Shown here piece by piece: positions 16,908 through 25,210 of a DNA stretch of 48,616 nucleotides. The position numbers and the translations under genes are program-made. A model generated the notes under the pieces. The model saw only the letters and a list, made by a program, of their open reading frames with translations. It searched no databases and was not told the origin of the DNA. The stretch is from positions 1 to 48,616 of the forward strand of contig JAEINL010000022.1 of assembly GCA_016342655.1 (NCBI GenBank), read 5' to 3'. Positions within the stretch are counted from its first letter, which is position 1, and each line of letters starts with the position of its first letter. This DNA comes from Sphaerochaeta sp. (lineage in GTDB: Bacteria; Spirochaetota; Spirochaetia; Sphaerochaetales; Sphaerochaetaceae).

Positions 16908-18047
16908 TTAAAGGGCCTGTGCCTTGAGAAATGATCGAACTGGATTGGCATACGAGTTGAGTGCAAACAATCTCACATCCTCTTTCTGACTCTTGAAGCG
17001 ATCAAGGAAGGCTTCTGTATCAAATGAGGCGTACACATCCTTGTACCTATCGGTATGCTCAAGATAGTCATAGGCAAAACAGTTGGTAGGCCACAGCTTG
17101 TAGGAGAGGTGAATCTGGCGGTCAATCTCGGCCGCCACCTCATCGGAACTGGAAAAGACCCCCTTCAGAGGTTCTCCATACGCAATGTGGATTCTACCCT
17201 TATACCCCTTTAGACCGCGGGTGATGCTGATCAGGTCCTCATACTTCTTCTTGGGCTGCTCACCTCTTCTCAAGCGACCTACCTCTTCTACACTCTTTAT
17301 GATATCACAAGGATCATACTCATAGCTTATGGAGATAGGTACGATATGACATTTGTTGATGACATCACTGAAGGATACCCCTCCCTTTCGCTTTTGCGAA
17401 AGATGGAGCATCTTTATAATGGCAGGGGTGGTCACATCAAGACCATCCTTTGCTCGACCACTTTTCTGGGCTACCCAAATGGAAGTGTTCATCTCAGTGA
17501 TCAGCTCAACAAAATAGCTACTGAGTCTGATGGACTCCATATACTTCTCCCGCATGGGAAGTGTCCGTTTTACCGTTACCCCCCCATTGAGCTTGAAGAT
17601 ATCGGTGATGTACTGGTTGGTCAGAAGGTTGTCCCCGACTGCCATCTCACAATTCACGTGGTCCCCTTTGATGAGGACATAGTTGATGAAGGCAAAATCA
17701 AGGACAATATCACGATGATTGCTTATGAAGAGATAGGCCGTATCCTTATCGATGCCTTCCAAGCCGCTGAAAGAAAATTCATCGGCACTCTTTTGTAGAA
17801 CAGCAGGAAGAAAGAAGTCAACAGAAAGCTTCCGTTGGAAATCATTATAGGAATTGACGGAATGCAACACTCCCATCATATGCTCTGCGTACTGCTCGTT
17901 CTTTGCCCTTTGCTCAGCTGTATCAGTAGGAAGAAAGCCAGCAAGTATCTTCAGGAATGCACTCTTGTCGGCAACTACTCTATGAATAGCTTCCTGCACT
18001 TCTGAACCCCTATACGGTGAGATATCTAGGTACGTATTCAAATCCAT
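16908..18047 (-). CDS. 1-acylglycerol-3-phosphate acyltransferase-like protein (PlsC family)
   Basis: Membrane-associated acyltransferase, probably acting in phospholipid synthesis. The catalytic block reads FISNHRDIVLDFAF, the variant of the NHxxxxD motif used by a Bacteroidetes/spirochaete subgroup, and the glycerol-phosphate-binding block is IWVAQKSGRAKDGLDVTTPA. Length 379 is longer than classical PlsC because of N- and C-terminal helical extensions. I start at ATG 18047: AAAGGA precedes it and it lies two bases after the upstream gene's TGA; a longer reading from 18101 would run back into that gene. Acyl acceptor is not determined by sequence. Confidence 0.85.
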   Translation of the reverse strand: MDLNTYLDISPYRGSEVQEAIHRVVADKSAFLKILAGFLPTDTAEQRAKNEQYAEHMMGVLHSVNSYNDFQRKLSVDFFLPAVLQKSADEFSFSGLEGIDKDTAYLFISNHRDIVLDFAFINYVLIKGDHVNCEMAVGDNLLTNQYITDIFKLNGGVTVKRTLPMREKYMESIRLSSYFVELITEMNTSIWVAQKSGRAKDGLDVTTPAIIKMLHLSQKRKGGVSFSDVINKCHIVPISISYEYDPCDIIKSVEEVGRLRRGEQPKKKYEDLISITRGLKGYKGRIHIAYGEPLKGVFSSSDEVAAEIDRQIHLSYKLWPTNCFAYDYLEHTDRYKDVYASFDTEAFLDRFKSQKEDVRLFALNSYANPVRSFLKAQAL

Positions 18048-18049
18048 GG

Positions 18050-19042
18050 TCAGTCCTTTTTTGCACCCATTAGAGATCGCATGTATTGGGTACGCTCCCA
18101 CCTGGAAGGATCTGCAATCCTCTCCTGGGCAAGCTGTCCATTGAAATCTGCGATCCGGGTGAATTCATGTTCATCCATCCAAGAGGCGACATCGCCTTGC
18201 ATCTTGGAAACTGTAGAAAGCCCTTGTTGCATGAGAACAGAGCAAAGCTGGACAGCCTTTGCTCCAGCGAGAAGCTGCTTCACTATGGTATCACCACAGT
18301 GGATACCTGTAGCGGCACAAATGTCATAGCGCAACTCATCACTCATGAGAGCTGTCCATCTCAGAGACTGAGCATACTCACCCTCTGAACTGAACATGTG
18401 GGCAGAACCAAAGGTCAATTCCTTGGTATTGATATCAGGGCTAAAGAATCGGTTAAAAAGTACGACACCGTCAATCGACAGCTGATCTAGTCTAAAAAGC
18501 AAGTTGGAAAGGGAGGAAAAGGAAGAGCCCATCTTGAGACTCAAGGGAATCTTTACCTTCTTGCGGGCTGCCTTGACCAAGGAAAGATAATTCTTCTCGA
18601 CGGCAGAGCCATCGACTTCACGGTCAGCAGCTACTATGTAGTGGTTCAGCTCGATGGCATCAGCACCACAGGCTACAAAGCGGTTGATGTATTCGATCCA
18701 AGAACCGTTGGTACGACAGTTGATAGAGGCAATGATAGGAATATCCAGTGCCTCCTTGGCATCTTGCAGTAGCCTCAGATGCCCGTCGATGGCCCTTTCC
18801 ATAGAAGAGCCCTTCATGAAACCATAGGCATCGGCATGCACGAGATACTCCCGGGTCTCGTCAACGAGAGCATCACTATCCCCTTCAATCTGCTCTTCAA
18901 AAATGGATTTCAGGACTACCGCCCCTACCCCTGCGTCTTCACATTTCTTCAAGGAATCCAGTGTTGCGGTAAGGGGGCTGCTGCCCACAATGATGGGATT
19001 TTTAAGATTGAGACCCAAATATTTCGTTGACAAGTCTGCCAT
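18050..19042 (-). CDS. Dihydroorotate dehydrogenase-like FMN protein
   Basis: A 330-residue TIM-barrel flavoprotein of the PyrD superfamily. YLGLNLKNPIIVGSSPLT at the N terminus, IIASINCR, AIELNHY, IPLSLKMGS (substrate/FMN Lys) and GVVLFNRFF follow the order of the family barrel, and GIHCGDTIVKQLLAGAKAVQ is the phosphate-binding end. It belongs to the branch usually annotated dihydroorotate dehydrogenase-like, which lacks some residues of true class 1 enzymes, so a pyrimidine role is uncertain. GAGGAG is seven bases before the ATG. First gene of a three-gene operon with the acyltransferase and the lipoprotein. Confidence 0.85.
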   Translation of the reverse strand: MADLSTKYLGLNLKNPIIVGSSPLTATLDSLKKCEDAGVGAVVLKSIFEEQIEGDSDALVDETREYLVHADAYGFMKGSSMERAIDGHLRLLQDAKEALDIPIIASINCRTNGSWIEYINRFVACGADAIELNHYIVAADREVDGSAVEKNYLSLVKAARKKVKIPLSLKMGSSFSSLSNLLFRLDQLSIDGVVLFNRFFSPDINTKELTFGSAHMFSSEGEYAQSLRWTALMSDELRYDICAATGIHCGDTIVKQLLAGAKAVQLCSVLMQQGLSTVSKMQGDVASWMDEHEFTRIADFNGQLAQERIADPSRWERTQYMRSLMGAKKD

Positions 19043-19093
19043 ATGTTACTCCTCAGAACAGATATGCCGCTACACAATAGCCGGCTAAGGGGA

Positions 19094-19122
19094 AGTATAG
19101 CATGAATAAACTGCTTTCTCCA
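19094..19122 (-). promoter_or_regulatory. Promoter of the DHOD-like/acyltransferase/lipoprotein operon
   Basis: Minus strand: TGGAGA (19122-19117), 17-bp spacer, TATACT (19099-19094) preceded by TGC (extended -10). The leader would be about 45 bases. Confidence 0.45.
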
Positions 19123-19162
19123 TATGGATTGGGCAAGTTACACAACAGAAACAACGCAGAAA

Positions 19163-19182
19163 GGTACCGTTTTACCGGTACC
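19163..19182 (-). terminator. Hairpin after the serA-serC-lrp operon
   Basis: GGTACCG (19163-19169) pairs with CGGTACC (19176-19182) around a 6-base loop, 23 bases after the Lrp-type gene. On the minus strand it is followed by TTTCTGCG, a modest U-tract. Confidence 0.5.
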
Positions 19183-19204
19183 CTTCTATACACATGTGTT
19201 GATT

Positions 19205-19663
19205 TTAGAGAATGTAGGGAATTCTGAAATTATGTGACTGATACACTACAAAGGTCTCAACCTCTGAGATGTCAGCAATCTTATCCAACTCCTGTTTGAA
19301 AAAATCCAACAGGGTAAGCCCCTCATCCTCAGCAAGTACTAGCTGGACGATCAGATCATAGCGCCCGGTAACCACAGCAGCAGAGATAACCCCCCGTAGC
19401 TCGGCAAACTCCTTGGCCTTCTTCTCCAGGTCCAAGGTCTTGAGCTTGACGCCCATCATCACCACCTGCAAGCCGGGTATTGTTTCAGGGTTCACCAGAC
19501 CGGAGATTTGAAGGACTCCCTCTTCAATGAGTTTGTTCACCCGAGAGCGTACGGTATTCTCTGTAATGCTCAGCTCTTCTGCAATTGCACTGAAGGGCTT
19601 TCGCCCATCATGCAGTTGCTTGACAATAGCCTTGTTCGTCTCGTCCATCTTTAACTTCATCAT
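19205..19663 (-). CDS. Lrp/AsnC-family transcriptional regulator
   Basis: A 152-residue DNA-binding protein with the Lrp layout: N-terminal helix-turn-helix (AIVKQLHDGRKPFSAIAEEL, then ENTVRSRVNKLIEEGVL) at about 12-55 and a C-terminal RAM/ACT-like effector domain (~70-145, with VVTGRYDLIVQL). Lrp proteins sense amino acids. It starts three bases after serC, so it is made together with serine-biosynthesis enzymes and may respond to serine or a related amino acid and control this operon; that is inference from position. The start could be Met1, Met2 or Met6. Confidence 0.9.
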   Translation of the reverse strand: MMKLKMDETNKAIVKQLHDGRKPFSAIAEELSITENTVRSRVNKLIEEGVLQISGLVNPETIPGLQVVMMGVKLKTLDLEKKAKEFAELRGVISAAVVTGRYDLIVQLVLAEDEGLTLLDFFKQELDKIADISEVETFVVYQSHNFRIPYIL

Positions 19664-19666
19664 TGC

Positions 19667-20749
19667 TTACCCATTCTTCCTCTCAAATTCTTTCATGAAC
19701 TGTGCGAGATAGAGAACATCTTCCTTGGGAAGGGCGTTATACACGCTTGAGCGTAACCCACCTACAGAGCGATGACCCTTCAAGCCAAGCATCCCTTCCT
19801 TGGTTGCTTCAGTGATAAACTGTTTCTCAAGATCTTCACTGGGAAGGCGGAATACAATATTCATCTTGGAACGATACGTAGGATCGACAGGACTGCGGAA
19901 GAAGGGCGAGCCATCAATGACATCATAGATGATGGAACTCTTCTCAAGAGCTCGTTTTTGCATACCTTCAGCCCCACCGTTCTTCTTGATCCAATCAAGT
20001 ACAAGCTTCACACCCCAAATAGAGAATACAGGAGGGGTGTTGAACAGACCCTTATTCTTGCTATGCAGGCTGTAATCCAAATACGCAGTAAGGTTAGGGT
20101 TCTGTTTTTCCAACAGGGACTTTTTCATGATGATAAAAGTAGCCCCTGCAGGACCCAGATTCTTCTGCACTCCGCCATAGATCATGGAGAACTTCTCCAC
20201 TGGCACAGGGCGTGAAAGGATATCACTGGACATGTCACCGATGAGAGGGACGTCCCCCGTATCAGGGAAATCCTGCCATTCGATTCCACCGATGGTCTCA
20301 TTGGAACAGAGATAGAGGTAACTGCTGTTCTTGCTGGGTTTCACTTCAGAAGCTTTTGGCAGGGAGGAGAAATTCGTATCTGTACCATCATAATAGTAGT
20401 TGACCGACCCAAGCTTCTCGGCATCCTCACCAGCCTTGTTGGACCAGGTGCCGCTCTTGATATAATCGGCAACGGTATTTGGGCGTAAGAAGTTCATAGG
20501 AATCATGGAGAACTGCAACGTTGCCCCACCACCAAGAAAATAGAGGTCATAGTCCTCAGGGATTTTGAGCAGTTCCCTGAACAGGGCGAGACACTCGTCA
20601 TACATATCTTCAAAAAGACCACCACGATGGCTAGCCTCAACCATGGACAGGCCTTGGTTATCATACTCCATCATCTGGTCGCGCATTTGCTCAAGCACCT
20701 CAATAGGGAGTACAGAGGGACCTGCAAAAAAGTTTTTCTTCCGTTCCAT
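19667..20749 (-). CDS. serC: Phosphoserine aminotransferase
   Basis: PLP enzyme converting 3-phosphohydroxypyruvate to 3-phosphoserine. MERKKNFFAGPSVLPIEVLE opens the chain as in SerC. PLP Lys is in YGGVQKNLGPAG (about 192), and the substrate-binding GHRSVGGLRSSVYNA is near the C terminus. Length 360 is typical. Its ATG overlaps the serA stop by one base (TAATG), so translation is coupled. With serA it supplies two of the three steps to serine; no serB is in the window. Confidence 0.96.
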   Translation of the reverse strand: MERKKNFFAGPSVLPIEVLEQMRDQMMEYDNQGLSMVEASHRGGLFEDMYDECLALFRELLKIPEDYDLYFLGGGATLQFSMIPMNFLRPNTVADYIKSGTWSNKAGEDAEKLGSVNYYYDGTDTNFSSLPKASEVKPSKNSSYLYLCSNETIGGIEWQDFPDTGDVPLIGDMSSDILSRPVPVEKFSMIYGGVQKNLGPAGATFIIMKKSLLEKQNPNLTAYLDYSLHSKNKGLFNTPPVFSIWGVKLVLDWIKKNGGAEGMQKRALEKSSIIYDVIDGSPFFRSPVDPTYRSKMNIVFRLPSEDLEKQFITEATKEGMLGLKGHRSVGGLRSSVYNALPKEDVLYLAQFMKEFERKNG

Positions 20750-21633
20750 TATAGTTTTTCTCCTTTGATCAACTCACTGATGATATCAAATGTCTCTTCT
20801 CCGATGCGTACCAGGTTTTCAACACTATTTGCCCCAACATGAGGGGTGAGGGTAACGTTGTCAGCCTTGAGGATAGGATAATCCTCAGCAGGAGGGTCAG
20901 TTGGATAGACATCAGTTGCATACCATGCCACAGATCCGTCTTCAAGTAGAGCGACCATATCATCGGCATCCACACACTGGGCGCGACCGGTGTTGATGAT
21001 AACAGGCTTCTTCTTGCAATGGGCGATCAGGGCCTTGTTGACCATACCACGGGTCTCATCGGTGAGGGGCAGGTGAAGGGAGACGTAATCAGCATCTTCG
21101 ACTGCAGCTTCTGGGGTAGCCTTCATCTCTGCATGGGGGGAAGATTGCACGTACTTGTCATAGGCGACCACACTCATGCCAAAGGCCTTGGCAAGGACAG
21201 CAACGCGACTGGCGATGTTGCCGATACCAAAGAGACAGAGTGTCTTGCCATACAGTTCATTGCGCTTGGTGTTCTTGAGCCACAGGCCATGTTTCATACC
21301 ATCATGGTAGGCAGTGAGGTGGCAGGGGGTGCTAATCATCAGGGTAAAGGCAAGTTCTGCAACTGCAATGGAGGAGGACTTGGGGGTATTGCGTACGATG
21401 ATGCCCTTGCTCTCCGCATAGGCTTTGTCAATATTGTCGATACCAACACCACCTCGAATGATCAACTTGAGATTTGGCGCTTCGTCAATATACTCTTTGG
21501 TACATTTGGTCTTGCTGCGTACCAGCACAATATGGGCTTCTTTGAGGCGGCTCTTGTCCGTCGTAACTTCACCAAACGCCTCCAAGCGTGGGCCAAGGGT
21601 GGTATCGAAGGCATCTGAAATAAGAATAAGCAT
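20749..21633 (-). CDS. serA: D-3-phosphoglycerate dehydrogenase, short form
   Basis: NAD-dependent enzyme oxidising 3-phosphoglycerate to 3-phosphohydroxypyruvate, first step of serine synthesis. The D-isomer 2-hydroxyacid dehydrogenase signatures are all there: LFGIGNIASRVAVLAKAFGM (NAD loop near 133-152), active-site Arg in INTGRAQCVD, the Glu/Asp region DVYPTDPPAEDYP and catalytic His in LTPHVGAN. At 294 residues it lacks the ACT and intervening domains that give serine feedback in E. coli SerA, so control may fall to the cotranscribed Lrp regulator. GAGAGGGAAG precedes the ATG. First gene of serA-serC-lrp. Confidence 0.92.
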   Translation of the reverse strand: MLILISDAFDTTLGPRLEAFGEVTTDKSRLKEAHIVLVRSKTKCTKEYIDEAPNLKLIIRGGVGIDNIDKAYAESKGIIVRNTPKSSSIAVAELAFTLMISTPCHLTAYHDGMKHGLWLKNTKRNELYGKTLCLFGIGNIASRVAVLAKAFGMSVVAYDKYVQSSPHAEMKATPEAAVEDADYVSLHLPLTDETRGMVNKALIAHCKKKPVIINTGRAQCVDADDMVALLEDGSVAWYATDVYPTDPPAEDYPILKADNVTLTPHVGANSVENLVRIGEETFDIISELIKGEKL

Positions 21634-21697
21634 TGTTTTCTTCCCTCTCTTTGCATTTCTTCACAGGCATACGCCTATGTTGATAATCTATATTGGG

Positions 21698-21727
21698 ATT
21701 GTACACCAAAAAAAGGGGCTTTGTCTA
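21698..21727 (-). promoter_or_regulatory. Candidate promoter of serA-serC-lrp
   Basis: Minus strand: TAGACA (21727-21722), 18-bp spacer, TACAAT (21703-21698). The ~58-base leader contains a small hairpin (CATAGGC...GCCTGTG) and the ribosome site; an Lrp operator could lie here but none is recognisable. Confidence 0.38.
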
Positions 21728-21810
21728 ATTTTTTTTTGATATTTTTTACGTATTTAGCAAAATCATAGCTATAAGTTGCTGGATAGGCAGAAATAATGGA
21801 ATTGATAACC

Positions 21811-21837
21811 AAATAAAACCGCCGGAGAACCGGCGGC
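21811..21837 (-). terminator. rpsU terminator
   Basis: Perfect 7-bp G/C stem CCGCCGG (21819-21825) with CCGGCGG (21830-21836), 4-base loop, followed on the minus strand by TTTTATTTGG. It lies nine bases after the rpsU stop. Confidence 0.85.
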
Positions 21838-21844
21838 TATATAC

Positions 21845-22054
21845 TTAGTAACTCTTGGAAACGTGCAATTTCCGTACTTTTTTCATCTGCTTGCGTGCTG
21901 CAGCTTTCTTTTTCCGGTTAAGGATGGTGGAGGGCTTCTCAAAGTACTCCCGCTTTTTCCACTCACGGATGATTCCTTCTTTTTCCACCATGCGTTTAAA
22001 ACGCTTGATTGACTTTTCCAAAGGTTCATTGTCATCAACTTTTACATATGCCAT
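21845..22054 (-). CDS. rpsU: Ribosomal protein bS21
   Basis: A 69-residue basic protein of the small ribosomal subunit, which helps mRNA-16S pairing at initiation. It begins [20 protein letters not shown] and carries the family's [20 protein letters not shown] followed by a basic tail. The family member is complete. A strong GGAGGTGA ribosome site lies ahead of the ATG. Single-gene unit with its own promoter and terminator. Because bS21 assists SD-dependent initiation, its presence beside many apparently SD-less genes is worth noting. Confidence 0.96.
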   Translation of the reverse strand: MAYVKVDDNEPLEKSIKRFKRMVEKEGIIREWKKREYFEKPSTILNRKKKAAARKQMKKVRKLHVSKSY

Positions 22055-22106
22055 ATATTACTACTCACCTCCTCTCCCGATTACTGGGTCTAAACTGCGA
22101 AAACAG

Positions 22107-22134
22107 AATGCATCAAACATAGCTCGCATGTCAA
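22107..22134 (-). promoter_or_regulatory. rpsU promoter
   Basis: Minus strand: consensus TTGACA (22134-22129), 16-bp spacer, TGCATT (22112-22107). It leaves a leader of about 45 bases with GGAGGTGA. Confidence 0.5.
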
Positions 22135-22147
22135 GCATCTGGTTAAG

Positions 22148-22166
22148 ACTCTCTTAACAAGAGAGT
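22148..22166 (-). terminator. Hairpin after recO-recJ
   Basis: Perfect 8-bp stem ACTCTCTT/AAGAGAGT with a 3-base loop, 27 bases after the recJ stop. The U-tract on the minus strand is weak (CTTAACC), so termination may be partial. Confidence 0.5.
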
Positions 22167-22192
22167 TGTTTACGTATCTTTTTTCTCGTCAT

Positions 22193-24346
22193 TTATTTCT
22201 TGAGCTCCGCTTGCTTATCCGCTTCGGTCTTGAGATCGAGAATGGTGATCTGCAAGGATGCCTGGTTGCGGTAGTAATTCCGTCCAAGACGGAATGCTAC
22301 ATCCACCACAGAACCCTTATCAAAATCACGACCAACACGTTCAGCTGCACTCCAATAGAGAGCTGGCCACTTATACTGACCAAAAGAAAGTGTCAGCTTC
22401 AAGTGACGTGGACCTCCCTTATGATTGTTCAAGAACTGGATATCCTCAATCAGGGCTCCCTCCATCATCAGAACTAGAGGGGGATTCTTCTCACCAAACG
22501 GCTCAAAGAACTCAACGACCTTGATAATATCAGGGGTCATATAGGCAACAGGGAGGGTACAATCAATGAGGATAGAGTCATCCACCTCCTGAATGCAATC
22601 CATATGGTCAATCTCATTCATGACACGCTTTTTGAATTCAGGAAGATTCTCCACATCCATGGAAAAACCCGCAGCACAGGCATGCCCTCCAAAATCAAGA
22701 AAAAGATCGTTAAATGCAGAGAGAAACTCCCGTACATTAAACTCCACAGGACTGCGCATGGAAGCTGAGACCCGAGTCCCACCTATGGTGGCAATCACCA
22801 TGGAAGGGGCATTGAACTGTTTCATAAGACGGCTGGCCATAACGCCCGTGATTCCCCTACTCAAAGAGGCATCTTCCACCATTACCAGCTTCGAGCCTGT
22901 TTGCTCAAAGCTCTCTCTCGCCTGGGGGGCCAAGCGTTCCCATGCATCCTCACCCATTTTTTGGCGTTCCTTGTTCAAGGCAAGCAACTCTCCTGCAAGT
23001 CCCTCGGCAACCCCAAGGTTGGGTGCAAGCAGCATATCCACGGCCAAGGAGGGTCTGCCCATCCTTCCCGAAGCGTTGATAACCGGCGATATATGCCAGG
23101 ATATATCGCTGGTGGAAAGGACCTTCCCCAAAAGATTTTGCATCGTAAAGAGAGGAAGCAGGGCTTCTCTCTTGCCTGTTGCGAGCACCTTGAGGCCACG
23201 CTTCACCAACAGACGGTTCTCATCCTCCATCGGCATGAGGTCAGCGATGGTGCCTATGGCAACAAGGTCGAGGATTGCATCGTAGCCACTGTCCAGCAAG
23301 GGGTGTTTTTTTATGGAGTAAGCACTGAACAGAGAAAACAAAACCTGTAGCTCATCTCGGCCATGCACACTGTACTTAAGGGCCCTACTGAGACTTGAAA
23401 GGGCAAAGACACTCTTGCCCTTGATAACAGGCATGACACTCTCCATCTCTGGACGCATATCGACAAGGTGTATCTCTACACTCTTGCCAAAGGCCTGGCG
23501 CAACTGTGCTAGTTCGGAGGCGACATCCAGGACAAGAATTGGTACCCCGGCAGAGAGGAACTTGAGGACTGTGCTCTGCGAGGGAGAAAGAAGCCCTGGA
23601 TTTATCTCTTCAATGACCCGGTCAATAACAACAAGGTTCTCAACCCTCATAGCTTGGATAATAACCGTATCATGACCTGGCTGTGCATGCAGCAGGATGC
23701 ACTCCTCATGGTAGAAATCCGTCTGACTGAAACGTAGAGCCCAGATAACCTTGGCAACAACCCCACATCCAGCAAGATGATCAAAGGGGTAGCCACAGCC
23801 AATGACCTTGGGGTCAATAATTGCCAGGGCAGGGGGAAGGGCCTCCCCTGCGAGGTGGTGATCCAGTACGATGGTGTCGATCCCCAACGTCTTGGCGTGC
23901 GCTATTTCGCTATTGTTGGAAATACCGCAGTCCACGGTAATGATGAGGGTAACATTATCGGCGTAAGCGGTATCGACACCCTCTGTAGTAAGGCCATAGG
24001 GCTCATCGCCCTCTGGGACCCTATAGGAAACCTCAAGGCCAAGACGTTGCAACTCTTGTACAAGAAGGGCTGTGCTGGTGATGCCATCGACATCTCGGTC
24101 GCCGAAGACACGGACAAACTCTCCCTCTGAGACAGCACCATTGATACGATCGACAACCTCTTCCATGTCATCAAACAGGAACGGGTTATGCAAATAAGTC
24201 AGTTCACCCTCAAGATGGAACTTAACCTGGTCGCTGGAGGTCAGTCCCCGTCTGACCATAATCGAAGAACACAAGGGATCCAAACCATACTGCTCATGCA
24301 GATGCTTCACGTCCTGGGACGCTACAGACTTTTTTTTCCATTCCAT
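22193..24346 (-). CDS. recJ: Single-stranded-DNA-specific exonuclease RecJ
   Basis: 5'-3' exonuclease acting on single-stranded DNA in RecFOR recombination and in mismatch and base repair. The DHH phosphoesterase core is intact: FGDRDVDGITSTALL (near 59-73, with the D.D motif), ITVDCGISN, and DHHLAGEALP. The DHHA1 part shows FGGHACAAGFSMD near residue 574. At 717 residues it is longer than E. coli RecJ (577), with an insertion of ~100 residues between DHH and DHHA1 (the LFSLFSAYSIKKHP region) and a longer C-terminal OB-type tail, seen in other spirochaetes. It starts 30 bases after recO and is probably cotranscribed. Confidence 0.95.
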   Translation of the reverse strand: MEWKKKSVASQDVKHLHEQYGLDPLCSSIMVRRGLTSSDQVKFHLEGELTYLHNPFLFDDMEEVVDRINGAVSEGEFVRVFGDRDVDGITSTALLVQELQRLGLEVSYRVPEGDEPYGLTTEGVDTAYADNVTLIITVDCGISNNSEIAHAKTLGIDTIVLDHHLAGEALPPALAIIDPKVIGCGYPFDHLAGCGVVAKVIWALRFSQTDFYHEECILLHAQPGHDTVIIQAMRVENLVVIDRVIEEINPGLLSPSQSTVLKFLSAGVPILVLDVASELAQLRQAFGKSVEIHLVDMRPEMESVMPVIKGKSVFALSSLSRALKYSVHGRDELQVLFSLFSAYSIKKHPLLDSGYDAILDLVAIGTIADLMPMEDENRLLVKRGLKVLATGKREALLPLFTMQNLLGKVLSTSDISWHISPVINASGRMGRPSLAVDMLLAPNLGVAEGLAGELLALNKERQKMGEDAWERLAPQARESFEQTGSKLVMVEDASLSRGITGVMASRLMKQFNAPSMVIATIGGTRVSASMRSPVEFNVREFLSAFNDLFLDFGGHACAAGFSMDVENLPEFKKRVMNEIDHMDCIQEVDDSILIDCTLPVAYMTPDIIKVVEFFEPFGEKNPPLVLMMEGALIEDIQFLNNHKGGPRHLKLTLSFGQYKWPALYWSAAERVGRDFDKGSVVDVAFRLGRNYYRNQASLQITILDLKTEADKQAELKK

Positions 24347-24376
24347 ATGTATTTAACAACCTTACAATAAATATTC

Positions 24377-25126
24377 TCAAAACAGGGTCTGCAACATCCC
24401 CCCTGCGAGGGTCTTCAGCTCCCTACCACTTATAAAGGTGGCATAACGCAACATGTACGCTTTTATGCGAAGAGCTGCACGATCACTAAGCTCTACAGCC
24501 ACAGCTGAAGGAAAGTCCATCCCCTTGGTAAGGGTCAGATACCTTCTGGCTCCCGGGCCGAGGATCATGGCAGTATCCAGGGTGGCACAAGATTCACAAC
24601 AGGGACTTCCCATCTGTGAGTTGAACCGGATGATCTCCTCTGCAGCATAGGGTCTTTCACAAATAGGGCATCTGGTGAAGTCCGCCTGCAAGCCACAAAT
24701 GTCCAAGAGATGCAACACGAACTGGATAAGTATTCGGGCTACAAGGTCTTGGTGGGAACAGAGCATATCAAGGGCCTTGCTCAACAGTCCATACTGGGAT
24801 GTACTATCCCCCCCATTGGTGTTGATAACAAGCTCACAAAAAAACAGGGCGGCATAGTTTGTACCCAGATCGGTGCGAATCTCATCATGGGTAGCGATGA
24901 GCTGGACATCCTTAAGAGTATAGTCACGTTTTACAGGGTTGTAGTATAGAAAGAACTGTCCATCGGAGAACACATCTCCCTTCACAGCCTTAACTGACTT
25001 CCTAGCCCCATAACTGACCACATCAATGAGGCCAAAATCAAGGGTCAACAGCTTGAGCCGGCGGTTCATCTGTCCGTACCGTATGCTATGCAGGACTATT
25101 GCCAAGGACGATACGTTTCGTTCCAT
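24377..25126 (-). CDS. recO: DNA repair protein RecO
   Basis: Loads RecA on SSB-coated DNA together with RecR. The N-terminal OB fold shows SLAIVLHSIRYGQMNRRLKL and VDVVSYGARKS-like text; the zinc site is CPIC and later CCESC (near 165 and 186), which is the RecO pattern of CxxC...CxxC. Length 249 is normal. GGAGGG is three bases before the ATG. It is the first gene of a recO-recJ unit whose two products act in the same recombination pathway. Confidence 0.92.
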   Translation of the reverse strand: MERNVSSLAIVLHSIRYGQMNRRLKLLTLDFGLIDVVSYGARKSVKAVKGDVFSDGQFFLYYNPVKRDYTLKDVQLIATHDEIRTDLGTNYAALFFCELVINTNGGDSTSQYGLLSKALDMLCSHQDLVARILIQFVLHLLDICGLQADFTRCPICERPYAAEEIIRFNSQMGSPCCESCATLDTAMILGPGARRYLTLTKGMDFPSAVAVELSDRAALRIKAYMLRYATFISGRELKTLAGGMLQTLF

Positions 25127-25141
25127 GAACCCTCCAAATCA

Positions 25142-25170
25142 AGAGTAGAACAGTGAAGGTAAAAAATCAA
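25142..25170 (-). promoter_or_regulatory. recO-recJ promoter
   Basis: Minus strand: TTGATT (25170-25165), 17-bp spacer, TACTCT (25147-25142). Its -35 lies four bases from the -35 of the divergent DUF4105 promoter, so RNA polymerase cannot occupy both at once. Confidence 0.5.
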
Positions 25171-25174
25171 CTGG

Positions 25175-25203
25175 TTGGAAGATCAGCTTTCCTGTGATAT
25201 GCT
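25175..25203 (+). promoter_or_regulatory. Promoter, predicted leaderless start of the DUF4105 gene
   Basis: TTGGAA (25175-25180), 17-bp spacer, TATGCT (25198-25203), then seven bases to the ATG at 25211. No ribosome site is present. Confidence 0.52.
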
Positions 25204-25210
25204 TTCCGCT

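Noticed and set aside
25175..25210. Longer DUF4105 start at TTG 25175
   Set aside because: The TTG is the -35 element, no ribosome site precedes it, and the signal peptide begins at ATG 25211.
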